64,000 nucleotides of DNA, taken from Alphaproteobacteria bacterium (GTDB taxonomy: Bacteria; Pseudomonadota; Alphaproteobacteria; CACIAM-22H2). Position numbers and translations under genes: made by a program. The notes below the pieces were generated by a model, which saw nothing but the letters and a program-made list of their open reading frames with translations, was not told the DNA's origin and made no database searches. This document shows, piece after piece, positions 35,476-44,082 of this stretch (the first letter of the stretch is position 1; each line of letters begins with the position of its first letter). Where the stretch lies: assembly GCA_017308135.1 (NCBI GenBank), contig JAFKFM010000009.1, positions 186,001-250,000 on the forward strand, given 5' to 3'.

Positions 35476-35949
35476 TTGGCGCAAGTACCGAAGCGTATCA
35501 TCCGCGCGCCGCAGGATTTGGCGGCGGGACTTTTCCTTATCGGCCTGGGCGCCTTCGCGCTGTGGCAGAACGCCGGCCTCGAACGCGGCACGTTGCGCGT
35601 GTTCGGCCCCGGCATGATGCCGATGATTTTGGCGTGGGCCTGCGTGATCGCGGGATTCGCCGTCGGCATCGGCGCGATGTTGTGGGACGGGCCGAAGCTG
35701 GAGCGCTGGACCTTCCGCGGGCCGCTTTTCATTCTGGGTGCGGCCGTCGCGTTCGGTCTGACCGTGCGTCCGCTCGGCATGGCGGTCGCGGCCCCGCTCG
35801 CCATCGTGCTGTCGTCGATGGCGTCGTCGGAAACCAAGCTCGGCGAGGCGGCGATCTTCGCGGTCGTGCTGACGGCGTTCTGCCTCGCGATGTTCCGCTT
35901 CATGCTCAATCTTCCGATCCCCGTCGCCCCCTGGGCGATCGGGTATTGA
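35476..35949 (+). CDS. Tripartite tricarboxylate transporter, small subunit TctB
   Basis: A 157-residue membrane protein with four hydrophobic segments, the TctB pattern. Examples: DLAAGLFLIGLGAFALW and FGPGMMPMILAWACVIAG, the latter a conserved motif. TctB partners TctA in the inner membrane. The start is TTG at 35476, preceded by GGGGAGG at ideal spacing; there is no nearby ATG. The tctA ATG follows the stop by 10 bases. Confidence 0.9.
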   Translation: MAQVPKRIIRAPQDLAAGLFLIGLGAFALWQNAGLERGTLRVFGPGMMPMILAWACVIAGFAVGIGAMLWDGPKLERWTFRGPLFILGAAVAFGLTVRPLGMAVAAPLAIVLSSMASSETKLGEAAIFAVVLTAFCLAMFRFMLNLPIPVAPWAIGY

Positions 35950-35959
35950 GGGCGCCTTC

Positions 35960-37462
35960 ATGTTCGACCTGATCGGCAATCTCGCGCACGGCTTCTCGAT
36001 CGCGCTGACGTTCCAGAATATCGGTCTGTGTTTCGCCGGCGTGATGATCGGCACGCTGATCGGCGTGCTGCCGGGCGTGGGCCCCATCGCGACGATCGCG
36101 ATGCTGCTGCCGCTGACCTTCAAGCTCGACCCGACCGGCGCCCTCATCATGCTCGCGGGCATCTATTACGGCGCGCAATATGGCGGCTCGACGACCGCGA
36201 TCCTGGTGAACATTCCCGGCGAAGCGACGTCGGTCGTGACCACGCTGGACGGCCACCAAATGGCCAAGCAAGGCCGCGCGGGCATCGCGCTGGGCGTCGC
36301 GGCGCTCGGCTCGTTCTTCGCCGGCACGGTCGCGACACTCGTCATCGCCGCCTTGGGCGTGCCGCTGACCAAGGTCGCCTTGCTGTTCGGCCCGGCCGAA
36401 TATTTCGCGCTGATGGTGGCGGGGTTGGCCTTCGCCGTCGTGCTGGCGCGCGGCTCGCTTCTAAAGGCGGCGGGCATGATCCTGGCGGGCTTGCTGCTCG
36501 CCACGATCGGCACCGACCTCGAAACCGGCGAGGAGCGCATGACGCTGGGCTTCTCGACGCTCAGCGACGGGCTCGATTTCGCCGTGCTGGCGATGGGCGT
36601 GTTCGGCTTCGCGGAAATCCTGCGCAACCTCGAAAATCCCGAGGCGCGCGACGTGACGCGCGGCGCGATCGGCCGCCTGTTGCCGAATTGGGACGACATC
36701 AAGCGCTGCATCGCCCCCGTGCTGCGCGGCACGGCGATCGGCGGGGCGCTGGGCATTCTGCCGGGCAACGGCGCGGTGCTGGGCCCGTTCGCGTCCTACA
36801 CAGTCGAGAAGAAGCTCGCCAAGGACCCGTCGCGTTTCGGGCGCGGCGCCATCGAAGGTGTCGCCGGTCCCGAAAGTGCGAACAACGCGGGCGCGCAGAC
36901 CTCGTTCATTCCGCTGCTCACGCTCGGCATTCCGCCCAACGCCGTGATGGCGCTGATGGTCGGCGCCATGACCATTCACGGCATCATCCCGGGCCCGCTC
37001 GTCATGTCGAAGAGCCCCGATCTGTTCTGGGGCATGATCGCGTCGATGTGGGTCGGCAATCTGCTGCTGCTGATCATCAACCTGCCGCTGATCGGGCTTT
37101 GGGTGCGCCTGCTGAAGGTGCCTTATCGCCTGATGTTCCCGGCGATCATGGTGTTCTGCTGCATCGGCATCTACTCGATCAACAACTCGCCGCAGGACGT
37201 GCTGTTCACCGCCTTTTTCGGCTTCGTGGGCTATGTCCTCTATAAATTCGGGTTCGAGCCGGCACCCTTGCTGCTGGGCTACGTGCTCGGCCGGTTGATG
37301 GAGGAGAAGCTGCGCCAGGCGATGATCCTGGCGCGCGGCGACTTCATGACCTTCGTCTACAACCCGATCGCGGCGGGCATGCTGGCCGTCGCCGTGATCG
37401 TGGTCGTCATCGCGGTTCTGCCTTCGGTGAGCAAGAGCCGCGACCAAGTCTTCACCGAGTGA
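35960..37462 (+). CDS. Tripartite tricarboxylate transporter, permease TctA
   Basis: A 500-residue protein of standard length with about 12 membrane segments. Signature repeats: [20 protein letters not shown] and, in the second half, [20 protein letters not shown] plus [20 protein letters not shown]. TctA is the transmembrane channel for carboxylate uptake, coupled to the Bug-type binding protein encoded downstream. Substrate is not deducible; citrate, other tricarboxylates, terephthalate and similar acids are known for the family. Confidence 0.96.
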   Translation: MFDLIGNLAHGFSIALTFQNIGLCFAGVMIGTLIGVLPGVGPIATIAMLLPLTFKLDPTGALIMLAGIYYGAQYGGSTTAILVNIPGEATSVVTTLDGHQMAKQGRAGIALGVAALGSFFAGTVATLVIAALGVPLTKVALLFGPAEYFALMVAGLAFAVVLARGSLLKAAGMILAGLLLATIGTDLETGEERMTLGFSTLSDGLDFAVLAMGVFGFAEILRNLENPEARDVTRGAIGRLLPNWDDIKRCIAPVLRGTAIGGALGILPGNGAVLGPFASYTVEKKLAKDPSRFGRGAIEGVAGPESANNAGAQTSFIPLLTLGIPPNAVMALMVGAMTIHGIIPGPLVMSKSPDLFWGMIASMWVGNLLLLIINLPLIGLWVRLLKVPYRLMFPAIMVFCCIGIYSINNSPQDVLFTAFFGFVGYVLYKFGFEPAPLLLGYVLGRLMEEKLRQAMILARGDFMTFVYNPIAAGMLAVAVIVVVIAVLPSVSKSRDQVFTE

Positions 37463-37530
37463 CGTAAGGCCGCGCGCGGGCCCCCCGGAATTTTCCGCGC
37501 GCGGATCCACAATCGAAGGAGGAAAAGCAG

Positions 37531-38490
37531 ATGAAGAAAGCTCTCGCATTCGCCGCCGCCCTGGCCTTGATGGCCGGTGCCGCGTCGGCCCAGCAATATC
37601 CGACCAAGCCGATCACCGTGATCGTGCCCTTCGCCGCCGGCGGCCCGACCGACGTTATCGCCCGCATCGTGGGCGAAAGCATGTCGAAGACGCTGGGCCA
37701 GCAGCTCGTGATCGAAAACATCGCGGGTGCCGGCGGTACGACCGGCATCACGCGCGGCAAGGAAGCGGCCAATGACGGCTACACGATCATGATGGGCCAT
37801 ATGGGCACGCATGGCGCGGCCCCGGCCCTCTATCCCAACATCCGCTACAACCCGGTCACGGATTTCGAGCCGATCGGCATGGCCGCCGGCACGCCGATCG
37901 TGATCGTCGCGCGCAAGGATTTCCCGGCCGCGAACCTGAAGGAGTTCGCCGACCGTTTGAAGGCGGGCCAGGACAAGCTCAACGAAGCCAATGCGGGCGT
38001 GGGCTCGGTCTCGCACACGACCTGCACGCTGCTGCATGTGCAGCTCGGCACGAAGCCGACGCGCGTGCCCTACACCGGCACGGGTCCGGTGCTGAACGAC
38101 CTCGTCGGCGGCAAGGTCGATTACGCGTGCGACCAGATCGTCAACCTGGTCACGCAGATCCAGGCGGGCGCCATCCGCGCCTACGCGATCGCCACGCCGA
38201 CGCGCTCGCCCGCCCTGCCCGACGTGCCGACGACCAAGGAAGCCGGCATGCCGGAATACGAGGTCAGCGCCTGGAACGCGCTGTTCGCGCCCAAGGGCAC
38301 GCCGGCCCCGATCGTCGCCCGGCTGAACGACGCGCTGTCGAAAGCGCTGGACGACGCCAACTCGCGCAAGCGCCTGCTCGATCTGGGCGGCGTGCTGCCC
38401 GAAGGCAACGAGCGCACGAGCGCGTGGCTCGGCACGTTCGTCGCGGCGGAAGTCGATCGTTGGGGCAAGACGATCCGCGCCGCGCGCTAG
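37531..38490 (+). CDS. Tripartite tricarboxylate transporter substrate-binding protein (Bug/TctC)
   Basis: A 319-residue periplasmic protein with a Sec signal (MKKALAFAAALALMAGAASA). The mature part begins QQYPTKPITVIVPFAAGGPT and has VVENxxG-like VIENIAGAGGTTG, the carboxylate-contact regions of Bug proteins. The order tctB-tctA-tctC is complete and self-contained, with a Shine-Dalgarno AAGGAGG before the ATG and a strong terminator after the stop. Confidence 0.95.
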   Translation: MKKALAFAAALALMAGAASAQQYPTKPITVIVPFAAGGPTDVIARIVGESMSKTLGQQLVIENIAGAGGTTGITRGKEAANDGYTIMMGHMGTHGAAPALYPNIRYNPVTDFEPIGMAAGTPIVIVARKDFPAANLKEFADRLKAGQDKLNEANAGVGSVSHTTCTLLHVQLGTKPTRVPYTGTGPVLNDLVGGKVDYACDQIVNLVTQIQAGAIRAYAIATPTRSPALPDVPTTKEAGMPEYEVSAWNALFAPKGTPAPIVARLNDALSKALDDANSRKRLLDLGGVLPEGNERTSAWLGTFVAAEVDRWGKTIRAAR

Positions 38491-38518
38491 TCGTTCTGCT
38501 TAAGCGCTAACAGACGAA

Positions 38519-38549
38519 GGCCGGTGCGGGCGACCGCACCGGCCTTTTT
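38519..38549 (+). terminator. Intrinsic terminator of the tct operon
   Basis: Perfect 11-bp stem GGCCGGTGCGG/CCGCACCGGCC with loop GCGA, followed by TTTTTC. Confidence 0.95.
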
Positions 38550-38718
38550 CATTGGAGCGACGCCCATGCGGCGAACGAGGCGCGCGCCGCGTGATTTTTT
38601 GGAAGCATATGGTGGTTGGCTTCGCTATATGGCCTCCCGCCAAAGCGATACGTGCTCGAAAACTCGCTCGGGCCGCCATTCGCCTTGCGGACATACGGCA
38701 CATTTCCATGAGAACGAC

Positions 38719-39234
38719 ATGACCGACACGACGATCAGCCTGGCGATAGCCGATGCGCGCGATATCGCGAATTTCAAAAAGGACCTGCAAGACGCCTTCG
38801 CCGTTGCGGCCATCAAAGAGCTTGAAGAAACCCCGGACGGGCCCATTCCGTCGGACGATGATCTCGACGCGTCGATAAACGCCGTCGGCGCCGTCACGCT
38901 TCATGTCCTGCGCGGCGATGAAAAGATCGGCGGCGCGGTGCTTACCATCGATGAAAAGACCCACCGCAACACGCTCGATCTATTTTTCCTGAAACGTGGC
39001 CAGGAGGGCGGCGGTTTCGGTCACAAGGCTTGGTGCGCCATCGAAAAACGATATCCGAAGACCCGCGCGTGGCGGACCTACACCCCGTATTTCGAGAAAC
39101 GAAACATCCACTTCTACGTCAACAAATGCGGGTTCAAGATCATTCAGTTTTTCAACGATCGCCATCCCGACCCGAATCACCCCGCTGCCGACGGTTCTTT
39201 CGGGGAAGGATTTCTATTCGAGAAGATCATGTGA
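38719..39234 (+). CDS. GNAT-like acetyltransferase
   Basis: A 171-residue protein. The core has GDEKIGGAVLTIDEKTHRN, then LFFLKRGQEGGGFGHKAWC (acetyl-CoA loop) and TPYFEKRNIHFYVNKCGFKI, which ends in the aromatic/Cys pattern of GNAT folds. A possible sugar or protein N-acetyltransferase; substrate unknown. Start chosen at ATG 38719 by similarity of the fold boundary; the in-frame extension upstream is Arg/Cys-rich and unlikely. Confidence 0.8.
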   Translation: MTDTTISLAIADARDIANFKKDLQDAFAVAAIKELEETPDGPIPSDDDLDASINAVGAVTLHVLRGDEKIGGAVLTIDEKTHRNTLDLFFLKRGQEGGGFGHKAWCAIEKRYPKTRAWRTYTPYFEKRNIHFYVNKCGFKIIQFFNDRHPDPNHPAADGSFGEGFLFEKIM

Positions 39235-39291
39235 AAGGCGTCGCGCCTTGCGCCGACGATTTGGCGCATGGCGGCCGGCGCGCCTTCGATC

Positions 39292-39693
39292 TTATTTCGG
39301 GAAATGCTCGGTATGCGTTTCGCCCGTACGGCCGAAATAGAGCACGCGCTTGCCCAGGAACGAGACGAGATAGCCCGCACAGCCTTTCACCGTGACGTTT
39401 TTGCAGAACGCGGCGTAGGAATAGTCGGGCGGATTGGCCTGCGCCCATTTGATTTGCGCGGCCACGCCCGCCGCATCGAACGCGGCCGCGACCGGCGCGC
39501 CGCCATGCGGCAGCCTCACCGCCACGCAATCGCCGTCGGGCAAATAATAGGTCGCGGTGCCGGCGCGATAATCGATCGCGTAGCCGTCGAACCCCGCACC
39601 GATCAAGGCGCCGACGATTTGCGGAAACGCCATCGACTTGTCGTAGGCGGCGGCGAGGCATTTTTCGGCCAGGGCTTTCTGCTGCGTATCCAA
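39292..39693 (-). CDS. DUF1398 family protein (YbcV-like)
   Basis: A 133-residue protein: CLAAAYDKSMAFPQIVGALI, YYLPDGDCVAV, CAGYLVSFLGKRVLYFGRTG and EHFPK match the DUF1398 family, of which E. coli YbcV is a member. Function unknown. The start is TTG at 39693 with GGAG upstream; no ATG fits. It follows the marR gene by 12 bases, so it is probably in its operon and under the same operator. Confidence 0.88.
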   Translation of the reverse strand: MDTQQKALAEKCLAAAYDKSMAFPQIVGALIGAGFDGYAIDYRAGTATYYLPDGDCVAVRLPHGGAPVAAAFDAAGVAAQIKWAQANPPDYSYAAFCKNVTVKGCAGYLVSFLGKRVLYFGRTGETHTEHFPK

Positions 39694-39705
39694 ATTATCG
39701 CTCCA

Positions 39706-40167
39706 TCATTCCGTCGCCACGCCCTTCAGCGCGTGACGATCGGCCAGTTTCTTCAAAAGACGGCCGAGGGCTTCTCGTTCGGCGGCGGCCAGCACGCCGA
39801 AAAACGCCGCGTCGTTGGCGTCGGCGAGTTCGGCGAGCTTGGGCACGAGGTCGCGGCCCTTCGCCGTCATCGTCAGGAATTGCGCGCGCCCGTCCGCGGG
39901 ATCGGCGGCGCGCGCGATTAGATTCTTTGCGATCAAACGCTGGGCGAGCTTCGTGATCGCCCCCTTGGTCATGCCCATGCGCGCGGCAAGAGCGGAGGGC
40001 GCCGAGGGTGCGGCGTCGTAGAGCACGCGCAAGCATGCCCATTCGGCGACGGTCACGCCTTGCGCCGCCACTTTGCGCGCGAATTCGTGCGACACGGCGT
40101 TGGAAACGACGCGCAAATGGAAGCCGTAATGGGCTTCCAGCGCGGAAATTTCGGCTTGTTTGGACAT
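39706..40167 (-). CDS. MarR family transcriptional regulator
   Basis: A 153-residue winged-helix protein: VTVAEWACLRVLYDAA, SALAARMGMTKGAITKLAQR (recognition helix) and a wing with RAADPADGRAQFLTMTAKG. MarR proteins are dimers that bind palindromes and release DNA upon binding phenolic or oxidised ligands. Just upstream lies a perfect 16-bp-arm inverted repeat, an obvious autoregulatory site. DUF1398 follows in the same direction. Confidence 0.95.
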   Translation of the reverse strand: MSKQAEISALEAHYGFHLRVVSNAVSHEFARKVAAQGVTVAEWACLRVLYDAAPSAPSALAARMGMTKGAITKLAQRLIAKNLIARAADPADGRAQFLTMTAKGRDLVPKLAELADANDAAFFGVLAAAEREALGRLLKKLADRHALKGVATE

Positions 40168-40178
40168 GGCGGCTCCGG

Positions 40179-40222
40179 TGATTGACTAGGAAACTATATC
40201 GAATTGGTTTCCTAGTCAATCA
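40179..40222 (-). promoter_or_regulatory. Large inverted repeat upstream of marR (operator candidate)
   Basis: TGATTGACTAGGAAAC (40179-40194) and its exact complement GTTTCCTAGTCAATCA (40207-40222), spaced by 12 bases. It lies 12 bases before the marR start. Such length and AT-rich composition suit a MarR-dimer site and differ from the GC-rich terminators here; no T run follows on either side. Confidence 0.75.
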
Positions 40223-40238
40223 ATTCCGGAAGCGCCCG

Positions 40239-41039
40239 TCACACGGTCGGAATCGTCCCGCCGTCGATGACATATTCGGCACCATGAATCGATTTGGCGC
40301 GCGCCGAGACGAGGAACGCGACAAGCTCGGCCACTTCCTCGGGCCAGGCCGGCCGGCCGATCGGAATGCCGCCCAGCGCATTCATGATGCCTTGGCGCGC
40401 GGCCGCTTCGTCCGTACCGCCGCTGGCGGCGACGCGTTGCACGAAGCGCTCCGACGCGTCGGTCATGATCCAGCCGGGCGAAACCGTGTTCACGCGCACG
40501 CCCAGCGGCCCCAATTCCTTCGATAGCGATTTGCTATAGCTCGCCAAGGCGGCTTTGGCGGCCGCGTAGGGCGTGGTCGAATCGTAGAGCGGCAAGCGGC
40601 GCTGGATCGACGCGATATGGACGATCGCGCCGGACTTACGCTCGATCATGCCGGGCACGAGCAAGCGGTCGAGCCGCACGGGCGCCATCAGATTGAGAGC
40701 GAGATCGTTCTGCCAGAATTCCTCGTCCGCCGCGCGGAAGCCGCCGCCGGGCGTCGACGAGCCGCCCACGCAATGCACCAGAATATCCACGCCGCCGAAC
40801 TCGGCCTTCACCGCCTCGGCGAAGGCGGCCACGCCGTCCGGTGTGGCCATATCGGCGATCGCGAAGAAGGCGCCTTTCGTGTCGCCGTCCGCCGGCGGTT
40901 TGCGTGCACATGTCGCGACACTTGCGCCGCCCGCCAGGAGGCGTGCGACGATCGCCGCGCCTGCGCCTTGCGTGCCGCCGGTGACGGCCGCGCGCTTGTT
41001 TTTGAACTCCGCCGGGTCGATCTTGAATTCGCGTTCCAT
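40239..41039 (-). CDS. SDR-family oxidoreductase
   Basis: A 266-residue short-chain dehydrogenase: [11 protein letters not shown] (nucleotide loop), [10 protein letters not shown], Ser in HIASIQR, YAAAK catalytic pair and the C-terminal VIDGGTIP typical of the enoyl-reductase/glucose-dehydrogenase-like branch. Divergent from the HxlR regulator 46 bases away, a common arrangement in which HxlR controls the reductase. Substrate unknown. The ATG at 41039 opens [12 protein letters not shown]. Confidence 0.9.
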   Translation of the reverse strand: MEREFKIDPAEFKNKRAAVTGGTQGAGAAIVARLLAGGASVATCARKPPADGDTKGAFFAIADMATPDGVAAFAEAVKAEFGGVDILVHCVGGSSTPGGGFRAADEEFWQNDLALNLMAPVRLDRLLVPGMIERKSGAIVHIASIQRRLPLYDSTTPYAAAKAALASYSKSLSKELGPLGVRVNTVSPGWIMTDASERFVQRVAASGGTDEAAARQGIMNALGGIPIGRPAWPEEVAELVAFLVSARAKSIHGAEYVIDGGTIPTV

Positions 41040-41085
41040 AGGTCCCTCGCTTGTGAGACCCGGAAGCTGGGCGTAGGCTGCCGCG

Positions 41086-41454
41086 ATGACAAGAACCAAC
41101 GAAAAAGTAAGAGACTTACCGGAAAGTTCGGTGCGCTATCCCACGCCCGATGCGGGCGCCGCGGGTGTTGCGAACGCGCTCGGCAAATTGGAAGGGCGCT
41201 GGAAGCTGGTAATCCTGTTCCATCTGTTCGACGGAAAGGTGAAACGCTTCTCCGAATTGGAGCGCGCGATTCCTTCCGTGTCGCAGAAAATGCTGGCCCA
41301 GCAATTGCGCGCGTTGGAGACGGACGGGCTCGTGCGGCGCGTCGTCTATCCGCAAGTGCCGCCGAAGGTCGAATACGCGCTGACCGAATGGGGCCAGGAA
41401 CTCTGCCCCGTTCTCGATGCGCTGCTGACCTGGGCCGATACGAAGCCCGAATAG
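41086..41454 (+). CDS. HxlR family transcriptional regulator
   Basis: A 122-residue winged-helix regulator: [39 protein letters not shown] and [21 protein letters not shown] are the family signature. Such regulators respond to reactive carbonyls, quinones or thiol stress through a Cys near the N-terminus; here only one Cys (near the C-terminus) is present, so a thiol-based switch is uncertain. It is divergent from the SDR gene and probably represses it. Confidence 0.93.
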   Translation: MTRTNEKVRDLPESSVRYPTPDAGAAGVANALGKLEGRWKLVILFHLFDGKVKRFSELERAIPSVSQKMLAQQLRALETDGLVRRVVYPQVPPKVEYALTEWGQELCPVLDALLTWADTKPE

Positions 41455-41488
41455 CGGAACCGGCGCAGGGCCGATTCCGCGTTTCCGG

Positions 41489-41944
41489 TTACGCCGCCAG
41501 TTTGGCGCGCGTTTCGACGATGCCCAACGCCGCACGCGCCGCTTCGCGCCCCTTCTCGACGAAATGGGCGGCGAAGATGCCGCTGTGATGCGGCGTTTCT
41601 TGGAAGTGATGCGGCGTCAACGACACCGACAGGATCGGCACGCCGGTTTCGAGACCGGCGCGCATCAATCCGTCGACGACGGCGGACGCGACGAATTCGT
41701 GGCGGTAGATCCCGCCATCGACGACGAGGGCCGCCGCCGCGACGGCCGCATAGCGGCCGGTGCGGGCGAGGTCGCGCGCCATCAACGGCAATTCGAAAGC
41801 GCCCGGCACGTCGAACACGTCGACGCGATCGGACGGGATGAGTTCGCGGAATCCGTCGAGCGCCTTGGACACGATGTCGGCGTGCCAACTGGCTTTGACG
41901 AACGCGAAGCGCGGCAGTGCGGTGGTGTGGCGGGTGGGTGTCAT
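41489..41944 (-). CDS. ribH: 6,7-dimethyl-8-ribityllumazine synthase (type II, RibH2-like)
   Basis: A 151-residue protein. FVKASWHADIV, FDVPGAFELPLMARDLARTG, VVDGGIYRHEFVASAVVDGL and LTPHHFQETPHH closely follow the decameric lumazine synthase II (RibH2) of Brucella and Mesorhizobium as I recall it, rather than the classic icosahedral RibH. It makes the riboflavin precursor from a ribityl-uracil and a 4-carbon phosphate. An FMN riboswitch immediately upstream controls it; no other rib gene is near. Confidence 0.93.
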   Translation of the reverse strand: MTPTRHTTALPRFAFVKASWHADIVSKALDGFRELIPSDRVDVFDVPGAFELPLMARDLARTGRYAAVAAAALVVDGGIYRHEFVASAVVDGLMRAGLETGVPILSVSLTPHHFQETPHHSGIFAAHFVEKGREAARAALGIVETRAKLAA

Positions 41945-42023
41945 GTGATCTCCTTCCGGTGCGACACTTCACCCAGGACGATCACGCACGAACACGGCCC
42001 CCGATCTGGAGGCCGCGCGTCCG

Positions 42024-42163
42024 TTCTCTTTCATCCGGACTATACCGTCGGCTCAGGCATCGCACCTGATCTGCTGACCCTTCCGGTGGAAGGCGCTCGC
42101 GGGCTCGCGGGGCTTTCGCCCCGCATACCGCCGGTGGGGAATTTCACCCCGCCCTGAGAACGG
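42024..42163 (-). ncRNA. FMN riboswitch (RFN element)
   Basis: On the minus strand from 42163 the conserved blocks appear in order: TCAGGGCGGGGTGAAATTCC, CCACCGGCGGTA, AGCCCGCGAGC, GTCAGCAGATC with a paired arm, and GAGCCGACGGTATAGTCCGG near the end. These are the helices and junctions of the FMN-sensing RFN element. It lies about 80 bases before ribH. With no clear intrinsic terminator in the gap, translation control (masking the GGAAGGAG before the ATG) is the likelier mode. Confidence 0.95.
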
Positions 42164-42202
42164 CGCGACCTTGCCGCGCGACGCGGCCCCCGCGCAAGCG
42201 CT

Positions 42203-42280
42203 TTAGCGCCAGAACAGCAGGATCAGCAGAATGACGGGGATCGGAACGCCCAACAGCCAAAGCAGAATACCGCGACCCAT
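42203..42280 (-). CDS. 25-residue hydrophobic membrane protein
   Basis: A complete reading frame ATG to TAA encoding MGRGILLWLLGVPIPVILLI and five more residues (LFWR-type end). It is one transmembrane segment with a helix-breaking Pro pair, and has a strong AGGAGA site 8 bases before the ATG. I recall small proteins of this type in other alphaproteobacteria as unnamed genes. It sits between the FMN riboswitch and tRNA-Arg. Function unknown; the ribosome-binding site and conserved length support reality. Confidence 0.7.
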   Translation of the reverse strand: MGRGILLWLLGVPIPVILLILLFWR

Positions 42281-42385
42281 GGCCGGTCTCCTTTCTTCGC
42301 GTTTGTCGATGGCCAAACGCTAGCGGGCGCCCAGCGGCGCGCGAAAGGATCGGAAATTACGTGGTGGTTTTGGGGGGGAGATAAA

Positions 42386-42462
42386 TGGCGCGGCCGAAGG
42401 GATTCGAACCCCTAACCTTCTGATCCGTAGTCAGATGCTCTATCCAGTTGAGCTACGGCCGC
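42386..42462 (-). tRNA. tRNA-Arg (anticodon ACG), CCA encoded
   Basis: Read on the minus strand: acceptor GCGGCCG/CGGCCGC, D stem GCTC, anticodon stem TCTGA/TCAGA with loop CTACGGA (anticodon ACG), T-arm AGGGG-TTCGAAT-CCCTT, discriminator G and encoded CCA. The ACG anticodon would be edited to ICG to read CGU/CGC/CGA. Confidence 0.96.
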
Positions 42463-42817
42463 GCTGTCGTTCCGACGGGGTATCCCCTGGGAAACGGGCC
42501 GGGACACTAGGTGATTCGCCCCCCTATCGCAAGCGCTAAACGACGGTGCGGCGGCCATCGTCGAAAACGCGCCCGAAACGCGGCCAAGCCTGTGGAAAAC
42601 CGTTATAAATTCAAACTTGTGCGCGTCTTGACGCTTGGTTACGATCCCCCGCCGGTGACTTGGGATGTCCGGTCCCAAGAATCCGCGCGGCGGCGTTTGC
42701 GTGCGAGGCGGCCATTGTGAAATGGCATCGCGTTCGCAAGGCGCCGTAGAGGCTTAACTGGTTCCGTGGCGCTTCCAACGCGTGGCGGATCGCATCTAAC
42801 TAACGATTATATCGGCC
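42463..42817. other. Intergenic region between tRNA-Arg and lipoprotein gene
   Basis: About 355 bases with no supported gene. It holds the promoter of tRNA-Arg (42504-42532), a DnaA-box-like TGTGGAAAA at 42591 and an AT-richer block (TTATAAATTC) near 42603. An AT-rich TTATAT (42808-42813) sits 5 bases before the lipoprotein ATG, too near to be its promoter. Otherwise nothing is recognised. Confidence 0.5.
42504..42532 (-). promoter_or_regulatory. Promoter of tRNA-Arg
   Basis: Minus strand -35 TTGCGA (42532-42527), 17-base spacer, -10 TAGTGT (42509-42504). The transcript would start about 35 bases before the mature tRNA. Confidence 0.6.
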
Positions 42818-44029
42818 ATGACCGTTATGCGCTCGCCCCTCGCCACTCCTGCCCGCCTTCTTGCCGTGGGCACGCTCGCCTTGGGGCTCAGCGGCTGCAA
42901 CTACATGACCGAGGCGCTGTGGCCCTCGATGGGCGGGTCCGAACCCGCGCGGTCGAGCGACGGCCCCATCGTGCGCCAGGAAATTCCGCCCTCGGCCGCC
43001 GAGCAGCGCGCGATGACCACGACGAGCAGCGCCGCCATCGCGGCGACGCCCGATACGGGCCGCCTGCCGGCGGGCCAATCCACCGCCGTCGGCCAGCGCG
43101 CGCAGCAATTGCGCGGCGAAGTCCAGAATCTCCAGGGTGCGGTTCAACAGCGCGCCGCCGCGATCCAGCAGATGCGCGGCGATGCGATCGCCACGTCGCA
43201 GCGTTATTTTTCGACCGTCGCGGGCGTAAACGCGCGCCTGCAGGTCGGCACGACGCCGGGCAACCCCATCCTGCAAAGCCAGTGGAACACCGCCGCCGCC
43301 GAGCTCGACCGCATGTCGGCCGAAATCGGCCGCATGTCGCAGATGTCGAGCCAAGTTTCGGCCGACGCGGCGATGGCCGCCTTCCTGCTCGATTCGACCC
43401 GTGCCGCCTATTCGCTGTCGGGCGCCGTCGAGGACGATCACCGCCAGCTGGCGCTGGTCGAGGACGAGGTGAACCGCACCGTCGTCTCGATCGACCGTCT
43501 GCTGAACGAGCTCAACGAGGATATCGGCCGCCAGTCGACCTATATCGGCCGCGAGCGTTCGAACCTGACCGCGCTGTCGCTCGCCATCCGCAACGGCGAA
43601 TTGTTCGGCACGGGCCTCAACAACCGCGCCTTTACCAACGTGACGCCGCCCGACGGCAGCCCGGCGATCCTGGGCGTAGCACCCGGTGCGGCCCCGCAGG
43701 CCGGCAACCCCGCGCAAGCCGCCGCCGGCCGCCGTCCGCTGATGGTGATCCGCTTCGATCGCGCCAACCCGGCTTACGAGCAAGCGCTCTACACCGCCGT
43801 CAGCCGTGCCTTGGAACGCAGCCCGGCCGCGAATTTCGACCTCGTCGCCGTCGCGCCGTCGCGCGGCGGTCAAAGCCAAGCGGCGCTGGCCGCCACCACC
43901 GCGCGCCGCCAGGCGGAAACGGTGATGCGCAGCCTCGCCGATATGGGCCTGCCCGCGCAGCGCGTGACGTTGTCCTCGACCACGTCGAACCAGGCGCAGG
44001 CCAACGAAGTGCATCTCTTCGTCCGCTAA
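42818..44029 (+). CDS. Hypothetical lipoprotein with coiled-coil region
   Basis: A 403-residue protein with lipobox LSGC (Cys27), then a Ser/Pro/Ala-rich linker and a long helical, Gln/Arg/Ala-rich coiled-coil-prone region (about 90-255, for example QRAQQLRGEVQNLQGAVQQR). The C-terminal 90 residues form a compact domain beginning LMVIRFDRANPAYEQALYTA and ending VHLFVR. It resembles a periplasmic structural lipoprotein conserved in Rhodospirillales-like bacteria as I recall; no name or function can be given. A bidirectional terminator follows. Confidence 0.72.
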   Translation: MTVMRSPLATPARLLAVGTLALGLSGCNYMTEALWPSMGGSEPARSSDGPIVRQEIPPSAAEQRAMTTTSSAAIAATPDTGRLPAGQSTAVGQRAQQLRGEVQNLQGAVQQRAAAIQQMRGDAIATSQRYFSTVAGVNARLQVGTTPGNPILQSQWNTAAAELDRMSAEIGRMSQMSSQVSADAAMAAFLLDSTRAAYSLSGAVEDDHRQLALVEDEVNRTVVSIDRLLNELNEDIGRQSTYIGRERSNLTALSLAIRNGELFGTGLNNRAFTNVTPPDGSPAILGVAPGAAPQAGNPAQAAAGRRPLMVIRFDRANPAYEQALYTAVSRALERSPAANFDLVAVAPSRGGQSQAALAATTARRQAETVMRSLADMGLPAQRVTLSSTTSNQAQANEVHLFVR

Positions 44030-44055
44030 GCGGACGCCCGAGAGCGAAGATCAAA

Positions 44056-44082
44056 GGCGGGTGCCGCGGCACCCGCCTTTTT
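44056..44082. terminator. Bidirectional intrinsic terminator between convergent genes
   Basis: Palindrome GGCGGGTGCC-GC-GGCACCCGCC flanked by AAA on the left and TTTTT on the right, so it can end the lipoprotein transcript (+) and, less strongly, the dehydrogenase transcript (-). Confidence 0.92.

Noticed and set aside
40179..40222. Intrinsic terminator of the SDR gene
   Set aside because: The stem is AT-rich with a 12-base loop and there is no T run after it on the minus strand; position before marR favours an operator.
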